A DNA stretch of 64,000 nucleotides. Origin: Tepidisphaeraceae bacterium (GTDB lineage: Bacteria; Planctomycetota; Phycisphaerae; Tepidisphaerales; Tepidisphaeraceae). Positions 59,107-64,000 of this stretch are shown piece after piece; the first letter of the stretch is position 1; each line of letters starts with the position of its first letter. The position numbers and the translations under genes were made by a program. The notes under the pieces are model-generated. The model had not been told where the DNA came from and searched no databases. It was given only the letters and a program-made list of their open reading frames with translations. The DNA is taken from assembly GCA_035998445.1 (NCBI GenBank), contig DASYHQ010000061.1:186001-250000 (forward strand), in the 5' to 3' direction.

Positions 59107-60593
59107 GCGGTTAGCATCTCCGGTGTAAACGTTGCGGCGCGATAACGATTGGCGCACGGCAGATCGGCGACCCCGCACTTCTGCCCGGTGATGGCGGCCG
59201 CGGCCAAGTAGCCGCTTCGCACGGCGCCTTCCATTGTCGCGGGCCAGCCGGTCTGGCAGTAGTCACCGGCTAAGAACAGGTTCCGCACGCCGTTGCCTAC
59301 GACGCAGGCGCTCGGGCGGATGTGGTCGACGCCGGGAGAAGGGTTGAACGTCGCGCGACGTTCCTTGATCACTTTCGCGTCAAGCAGATGAGCTTCCTTC
59401 GCCGCCGGCAGGTACGTGGCGATCTCATCCTGCGCAAGGCGAATGATCTCGTCGCCCGGCAGCTCGACCCACGCGTCGGCGGCGGAACTGACGGCTCGCA
59501 GCTGTTGGGGGGCATCGGTGGTCGCTGCGCCGTTGGCCGCGTCGAACAGCCACTGCACGGGGGAACCAATGAACGCAATGTGCGGGTGGGGCAGGATCCG
59601 GCGGTCGTAATGCAGGTGAATGCCGATCGTCGGGCTGTACGTGAACTCGCTCAGGCGCGCCAACCGATCGTCGTTCAAGCCGGGCGACGCGACCGCGATC
59701 GCAGCGAGGCGGTCGGCGGGCACGGCACTCACGTAGACGTCGGCCGACAACGAGCTGCCATCACTGGTCTGCACGGCTTCGATCGTATTGGTTTGCGAAC
59801 CGACGACGATGGACCGCACCGCCGACCCCAGCCTCACTTCACCACCGTTGCGCGCCAGGATCGCCTGCAGCGCATCGTACAACGCCACCAACGGCACGCG
59901 CGGCACGCCCACGCGGTACGCGTCGCGATGGCCCATGAACCCCTGCAAAATCACCTGCAACGCGTACGCTGCCGACACCGCAGACGCCGGGGCGTTCAGC
60001 GCGCTGATCGTCACCGTCTCCCACACGCGCTCGATGGCTGCGGGCGACTGCTTGTGGTCGCGCAGCCAATCGGCGAACGAGATGTCGCGCCATCGTGCGC
60101 GGCCGCTGGGCGACGTCGCGAGGGCGGCCAGCAGCGCACGGCCGGCGGAGGACTTCTCGCGCAACGTTAGACCGCGGAACGACGCCGCGGCGCGGGCCAA
60201 GTGCAGCGGGGCGGGCAACCGGTCGGCCTTCAACACGCTGTCACGCCCCTCGCGGTCGCGGAAATGCAGCGTGTCGTGCCATTCGATGGAGTTCGTAGCA
60301 CCGAGCCGATCGTAGAGATCGATCAGGTTCGTGCAGCAACCCATCAGCACGTGCTGGCAGTTGTCGATCGGCTCGCCAGAGGCGGGGTCCACATGGCTCG
60401 TCGCCCGGCCACCGAGGCGCTTGCGGGTCTCCAGCAGCGTCACGCGGTAGCCCCCCTCCGCCAGTCGCATCGCCGCCGCCATGCCGGCCAGGCCACCGCC
60501 CATCACGAGCGCAGTCTTACCGTCGCCGCAAGCCGTCGTGCGAGCGGCGGGGGGCGCAGTGATGGGCGCGTCGATGGGGACGGAGAGGGTCAC
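59103..60593 (-). CDS. hpnE: Hydroxysqualene dehydroxylase HpnE
   Basis: A 496-residue amine-oxidase-fold flavoprotein of the HpnE family, which reduces hydroxysqualene to squalene. The nucleotide-binding segment ALVMGGGLAGMAAAMRLAE lies about residues 28-46, followed by LLETRKRLGGRATSH and the HpnE-typical DNCQHVLMGCCTNLIDLYDRLG; a C-terminal LAGDYCQTGWPATMEGAVRS closes the FAD site. The frame is open far upstream, to 61007, but that part is a shadow of hpnD. A GTG at 60593 forms a GTGA overlap with the hpnD stop and gives a short 27-residue lead, so I use it. Confidence 0.9.
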   Translation of the reverse strand: MTLSVPIDAPITAPPAARTTACGDGKTALVMGGGLAGMAAAMRLAEGGYRVTLLETRKRLGGRATSHVDPASGEPIDNCQHVLMGCCTNLIDLYDRLGATNSIEWHDTLHFRDREGRDSVLKADRLPAPLHLARAAASFRGLTLREKSSAGRALLAALATSPSGRARWRDISFADWLRDHKQSPAAIERVWETVTISALNAPASAVSAAYALQVILQGFMGHRDAYRVGVPRVPLVALYDALQAILARNGGEVRLGSAVRSIVVGSQTNTIEAVQTSDGSSLSADVYVSAVPADRLAAIAVASPGLNDDRLARLSEFTYSPTIGIHLHYDRRILPHPHIAFIGSPVQWLFDAANGAATTDAPQQLRAVSSAADAWVELPGDEIIRLAQDEIATYLPAAKEAHLLDAKVIKERRATFNPSPGVDHIRPSACVVGNGVRNLFLAGDYCQTGWPATMEGAVRSGYLAAAAITGQKCGVADLPCANRYRAATFTPEMLTA

Positions 60594-61504
60594 CGTAGCA
60601 TCGCTTTCACGAGAATTCCGAACTTCTCGATCGAGTTGAGCCGTACGCGCTGTGGCGCGAGGACCGCGGACGGGTCGGCGGCGATCTTGCGCAGCAGGCC
60701 GCCGTAGCGTTCGGTCATCGCCCACAGGCACCGCCGGGCATGGGGTGAGACGAGCGCGTCGAGCGGTGCCGACTCGGCGTAGAACCGCTGCGCCTGTTCC
60801 AGCGTGCAATCGATGCCGCGCAACACGTTCGGCCGACCGGCCAGCACGTCGGCGGGCGTGACCCCTCCCTCGGTGAAGCAGGTGGGCAAATACACCCGAC
60901 CGACCAGCGCGTCCTCGCGCACGTCGCGCACGATGTTGGTCAGTTGAAACGCCAGGCCGCGCTTGATCGCCAACTCGCGCGTCGCTTCCCCGCCGTCGTA
61001 GCCCCACAGTTCAATGCAGAGCAAACCGACGGTCGACGCGACGTTGTAGCAGTACTCGCGCAGCGACTCGAACGACGCGTACGACGACGTGTTCAAATCT
61101 GCGAACTGTCCGCGAATCGAAGCCTGCAACGGCGCCAGTGGCAGCGTGTGCCGCTGAACCAGATCGGTGAACGCCGCCCACAGTGGCTGCGTGTGCAGCA
61201 TGCTCGGCGCGTCGACCGTTGGCACGTGCCCCTCGTACGCCCGGCAGGTGTACTCAGAGAACCAGCAGAGCTGCCGGCCCTTCTCGGCGAGGTCGGTCGT
61301 GGTGTTGTCGGCCAAATCATCGGCATGGCGCAGCCACGAGTAGAGGATGAACGTATCGGTGCGCAACGGCTCGGCGATCAGCCGCATGCCCTGGTAGAAG
61401 CTGGACCCGCTGATGCGCACCAGCTCGCGACAGTGCGCAACGCTGGAGCGCAGGTCCGTCGGCGCCACCCGCTGCCCGACCGACGTGGAGGTGAACACCG
61501 TCAT
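60590..61504 (-). CDS. hpnD: Presqualene diphosphate synthase HpnD
   Basis: A 304-residue trans-isoprenyl diphosphate synthase (head-to-head type) that joins two farnesyl diphosphates to presqualene diphosphate. The two Asp-rich motifs are RHADDLADN and IVRDVREDA; FYQGMRLIAEPLRTDTFILY is the family opening. It lies between hpnC and hpnE with overlaps on both sides (ATGA with hpnC stop; GTGA with hpnE start), fixing the start at ATG 61504. With its neighbours it makes squalene without a eukaryotic-type squalene synthase. Confidence 0.92.
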   Translation of the reverse strand: MTVFTSTSVGQRVAPTDLRSSVAHCRELVRISGSSFYQGMRLIAEPLRTDTFILYSWLRHADDLADNTTTDLAEKGRQLCWFSEYTCRAYEGHVPTVDAPSMLHTQPLWAAFTDLVQRHTLPLAPLQASIRGQFADLNTSSYASFESLREYCYNVASTVGLLCIELWGYDGGEATRELAIKRGLAFQLTNIVRDVREDALVGRVYLPTCFTEGGVTPADVLAGRPNVLRGIDCTLEQAQRFYAESAPLDALVSPHARRCLWAMTERYGGLLRKIAADPSAVLAPQRVRLNSIEKFGILVKAMLR

Positions 61505-62475
61505 TTTCCTCCCAGTCGATAGGTGATCCACGCCTTGCACAACAGCGATGCCTTGCCGATCTTGCCGACGCGCGGGCGACGGAGATCGGTTCGGTAGTCG
61601 ATGGCGGCAATGCGGCGCAGCACCGCTTCACCACCAAGCGTGAAGAGCGCGATGACCGGCCGCACGTCGCGCGACACGCGCGGCAGCAATTGCCGGCCGT
61701 CTGTGAACAGCGATCGCGTGCGGTCACACAGGTCGATCAGCGTCGCGCGATACGCGGCCGCAAATGGATCGCCGTTGGCGTCGCGCAAGTCGCGCGTTGC
61801 GCCGCTGTGGGTGATGCGCTGATGCAGTTCCTGCAGGTCCAAGCCATGCGCGTTGGCGATATCGGTGGGGATGTAGATGCGATCGACATCCAGAATGTCC
61901 CGGCGAACGTCCTGCCAGAAGTTCACCAGTTGCAGCGCGGTACAGGTGGCGTCCGAATGGCGCAGCGCATCGTGGTCATCCTCGCGATGACCGCTCAAGC
62001 GCAGCACGAGCCGGCCAACCGGATTGGCGCTGCGGGTGCAGTAGTCGAGCACGTCGGTCCAGCGCTCGTAGCGCGACACGTGCTGGTCTTGCCGAAACGC
62101 CGACAGCAGGTCCAGGAACGGCTCGATCGGCAGGGCGTGCCGGTCGATCGTCAGCTTTAGCCCGACAAAAAGGGGCTGGTCGGGCGACCCGGCGTAGCAG
62201 GCGCGCAGCTGTTGCTCGCAATCGTCCAGTCGACGCAGCGCCACGGCGCGGCTCGGGGCGGTGTCGGCCAGGTCGTCGGCGTGCCGGCAGAAGGCGTAGA
62301 CGTTCGCGAAGTCGACCCGCAAATGCTTAGGCAACAGGCAGCTTAAAACGTGGAAGTTCTCGCCCGTCGAACGGGCAGTTAACGCGCTAACCGATGTCGC
62401 GTGTTCGTTCGGAGATGCCGAGGCAGGGTCGCCAGCACCGATGCTGGTGGGAAGTTCATCGACGGCGAATGGCAT
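61501..62475 (-). CDS. hpnC: Hydroxysqualene synthase HpnC
   Basis: A 324-residue head-to-head prenyl synthase-like enzyme that converts presqualene diphosphate to hydroxysqualene. Motifs are FCRHADDLADTAP and the second Asp-rich NFWQDVRRD. NPVGRLVLRLSG is typical. It starts MPFAVDELPTSIGAG at ATG 62475; an in-frame TTG at 62514 is unlikely. It is the first gene of the carotenoid block, so a promoter should lie in 62476-62600, shared divergently with the lipoprotein gene at 62602. None is clearly readable. Confidence 0.92.
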   Translation of the reverse strand: MPFAVDELPTSIGAGDPASASPNEHATSVSALTARSTGENFHVLSCLLPKHLRVDFANVYAFCRHADDLADTAPSRAVALRRLDDCEQQLRACYAGSPDQPLFVGLKLTIDRHALPIEPFLDLLSAFRQDQHVSRYERWTDVLDYCTRSANPVGRLVLRLSGHREDDHDALRHSDATCTALQLVNFWQDVRRDILDVDRIYIPTDIANAHGLDLQELHQRITHSGATRDLRDANGDPFAAAYRATLIDLCDRTRSLFTDGRQLLPRVSRDVRPVIALFTLGGEAVLRRIAAIDYRTDLRRPRVGKIGKASLLCKAWITYRLGGK

Positions 62476-62601
62476 CTTGCTGCCATCGTAGGCAGTTAGC
62501 AGCGGGGCGGCCAACTAGAAATTCAGCGTGCTGATCGGAATTGAAAATCCTGCGTCAATCGATGGCAATGCGCGCCGCCATCCACAAAATGGCGCGGACC
62601 G

Positions 62602-63291
62602 ATGCAGATGCAGCCCTACCTCATCACGGCGACCCTTCTCCTGGCCCTTTTCGGTTGCGCCGATCGGGAGGCCAACAGGCCCGTCGCGGCGCCAGCCGCG
62701 ACGGTGGATCGAACTGCGTCAACCACGCAGTCGGCAACGACGAACCCGTCACACGCCTGGGCCGAGGGCAAGCAGCTGTTCTACGAGTTGATCTCCGGCC
62801 AGTCGAAATCGACGGACGCATCGCAGCGCTACTGGCAGCGCGCCGCCGACGCCCAGCCGGACGCCGTCGTGCCGCAGGCGTACCTCGGGGCGACGAACAT
62901 GATGGCGTCGGCGCACTCCCGGTGGCTGCCCACGAAGGGACAGCTGGCGCGCACCGGCCTGAAGCAGTTGGACGCCGCGGTTGCCGCCGATCCGGAGAAC
63001 GTGGAAGTGCGGTTCTTGCGCGGCATGACGAGCTATAACCTCCCCGGCTTCTTCGAGCGTGGCGCGATCGCAGCGGAAGATTTGGCGTTCGTCGCCGGGC
63101 GGGCGAAGGAGGCGGTCGCAAGCCAGCAATTGCTGCCGGGCCAGGGGGCGGCAGCGCTGTATCACCATGGCCTGTTGCGCGAAGTCGCCAAGGACCGCGC
63201 AACCGCCCGGCAAGCATGGCAGGACGCGATTGCGATTGCGCCAGACAGCGCCCCCGCCAAAGCGGCGCGCGAGCGCCTGAATGAAAACTGA
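62602..63291 (+). CDS. Lipoprotein with TPR-like helical repeats
   Basis: A 229-residue protein with a lipoprotein signal (MQMQPYLITATLLLALFGC, lipobox LFGC), then a Thr/Ala/Ser-rich linker (about 20-50) and a helical domain with weak TPR-like repeats (QPDAVVPQAYLGATNMMASA, DPENVEVRFLRGMTSYNL, the terminal TARQAWQDAIAIAPDSAPA). It resembles uncharacterised TPR lipoproteins that help assemble envelope complexes. Divergent from hpnC, with 126 bp between the starts. No specific role can be given. Confidence 0.72.
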   Translation: MQMQPYLITATLLLALFGCADREANRPVAAPAATVDRTASTTQSATTNPSHAWAEGKQLFYELISGQSKSTDASQRYWQRAADAQPDAVVPQAYLGATNMMASAHSRWLPTKGQLARTGLKQLDAAVAADPENVEVRFLRGMTSYNLPGFFERGAIAAEDLAFVAGRAKEAVASQQLLPGQGAAALYHHGLLREVAKDRATARQAWQDAIAIAPDSAPAKAARERLNEN

Positions 63292-63320
63292 ACGCGACGG
63301 TCTCAGTACGATCTAGCGAT

Positions 63321-63430
63321 CGCTTGCGGCTTCGGGGAACGGAAGCGGTCGGGACTGCGAAGCCGCAAGCGACCCGAGGGATCTCGAACGCCGAGCGATT
63401 GACGCCAGTGGGAGATCCCTCGGGTCGCTA
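63321..63430. repeat. Two overlapping hairpins (family 4)
   Basis: cgcttgcggcttcg (63321-63334) pairs with cgaagccgcaagcg (63358-63371); gcgacccgagggatctc (63369-63385) pairs with gagatccctcgggtcgc (63412-63428). The next bases to 63453 (gctaccgctcccctcgggat, then gacagg) match in reverse the repeat at 2348-2477. Lies between convergent genes. Confidence 0.75.
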
Positions 63431-63483
63431 CCGCTCCCCTCGGGATGACAGGCTTCGCGGAAACTCGATCCGTCAGACCGTGG

Positions 63484-63708
63484 CTAGAACGGCGTCTTCA
63501 TGCCCATGCCGCGGACGACGCAGTAGCCGGCCTTGGCTTGCCAGAGGCAAAGCGCCGCCGCCGCGACGAAGCTGCCACCGACGATCGCGACGGGCACGTT
63601 CTGCCAGAAGTACGCAGCCAGCAGCAAAGCGATCGCGACGATGAGGCAGACGATGCCGATCGTCCTGCGGACGCGCCGGCCGTGGGTGTCGATGTTGCAT
63701 TGCATCAT
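63484..63708 (-). CDS. Small two-helix inner-membrane protein (DUF2892-like)
   Basis: A 74-residue protein starting MMQCNIDTHGRRVRRTIGIV with two helices (about 16-33, TIGIVCLIVAIALLLAAYFW, and 38-55, VAIVGGSFVAAAALCLWQ) and ending YCVVRGMGMKTPF. The opening MQCNID and the tail MGMKTPF resemble DUF2892/YgaP-type small inner membrane proteins that neighbour sulfur or redox genes in other bacteria. The ATG at 63708 is used (63705 is also in frame); the longer frame to 63759 adds nothing recognisable. Function unknown. Confidence 0.65.
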   Translation of the reverse strand: MMQCNIDTHGRRVRRTIGIVCLIVAIALLLAAYFWQNVPVAIVGGSFVAAAALCLWQAKAGYCVVRGMGMKTPF

Positions 63709-63816
63709 AAATGGGTCGCCTTGATGTTGCGCGTTGTGGCTCACGGGCGCGCAGCGCATTGTGATACGATCGTCTCAAGAACCATCCCGCAGCCGCTACC
63801 GTTGCCAGTAAATCTT

Positions 63817-64000
63817 ATGCGATACACTACCTTACCCGATTGGTTCACGGCCACCGAAGTGGGGCCGGGCGTCGTGCGGATCAACGAGCCTTACTATAGG
63901 CAGGACTACCGCTGTAACATTCTGCTGATCAAGGGGCACGACCGCGACCTGCTGATCGACACGGGCCTGGGGCTCGGCAATTTACGCCAATTTCTACGGC
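63817..64000 (+). CDS. Metallo-beta-lactamase-fold hydrolase, N-terminal fragment
   Basis: The frame opens with ATG at 63817 (MRYTTLPDWFTATEVGPGVV) and runs off the window end after 61 codons. NILLIKGHDRDLLIDTGLGL is the typical first-strand pattern of MBL-fold enzymes before the HXHXDH motif, which is outside the window. No good ribosome binding site is visible. Probably a glyoxalase II-like or other MBL hydrolase; the substrate cannot be told from this fragment. Confidence 0.7.
   Translation, partial: MRYTTLPDWFTATEVGPGVVRINEPYYRQDYRCNILLIKGHDRDLLIDTGLGLGNLRQFLR

Noticed and set aside
59107-61007. Long upstream extension of the hpnE frame
   Set aside because: The residues before the GTG at 60593 overlap hpnD in another frame and have no similarity to HpnE.

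Overview
The window looks like a stretch of chromosome from a planctomycete, probably class Phycisphaerae (Tepidisphaera/Humisphaera-like). This placement is inference. It rests on high GC, long gene-poor repeats between short operons, a squalene-route C30 carotenoid cluster (hpnCDE plus CrtN/CrtP-type desaturases), a COG4307-type metallopeptidase, DUF2961/GH172 and GH42 glycosidases, and several small Cys-rich proteins. No rRNA, phage, plasmid, transposase or CRISPR signal was seen. One tRNA (Phe, GAA) is present.

Layout. 1-10 kb: the 3' end of a large surface-type protein, a zinc metallopeptidase, a PEGA lipoprotein, a membrane phosphoesterase, a frameshifted EamA transporter, a VWA membrane protein and a GH42 beta-galactosidase. 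10-20 kb: a MacB-type permease without its ATPase, a HIT protein, and a four-gene minus-strand block (large exported protein, ABC ATPase, ABC-2 permease, HEAT-repeat protein). 20-30 kb: an acyltransferase, small membrane and Cys-rich proteins, then a tight five-gene plus-strand operon for a nonulosonic (sialic/legionaminic-type) acid and its transfer: Maf/DUF115 protein, SpsF/radical-SAM-like fusion that has lost its cluster cysteines, CMP-sugar synthetase, NeuB, NeuC. An HDOD gene follows.

30-40 kb is signalling: a c-type-heme sensor kinase divergent from an NtrC-type sigma-54 regulator, a small zinc ribbon, an alkaline-phosphatase-superfamily enzyme, tRNA-Phe with its promoter, and a 1112-residue multi-PAS hybrid kinase. 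40-47 kb is a PaoABC-like molybdenum hydroxylase operon (Tat-exported Fe-S subunit, Mo subunit, FAD subunit, small Cys protein, XdhC, MocA-like). 47-50 kb: AraC regulator divergent from a GH172-type gene, then an aldo/keto reductase. 50-62.5 kb: a minus-strand block in the order hpnC-hpnD-hpnE-desaturase-aldehyde dehydrogenase-desaturase-acyltransferase-glycosyltransferase, most genes joined by 4-bp ATGA/GTGA overlaps. It predicts squalene formation from FPP, desaturation to a C30 carotenoid, oxidation to a carboxylate, then glycosylation and acylation (a staphyloxanthin-like end product). A membrane AP-type phosphatase follows. The window ends with a lipoprotein, a small membrane protein and the start of an MBL-fold protein.

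The most striking unexplained feature is the intergenic DNA. At least four families of palindromic repeats fill the gaps: (1) six ~139-bp elements whose ends are inverted copies of catgggcgtctcgcccatg; (2) four ~120-bp elements with ccctctcccgg-type ends plus three half copies; (3) 'tcatcctgagg' palindromes, one carrying the stop codon of a gene; (4) a ~400-bp nested palindrome made of several hairpin modules between two convergent signalling genes. Some sit inside operons (42.4, 54.3 and 57.5 kb). They look like non-autonomous mobile or REP-like sequences that may also act on mRNA.
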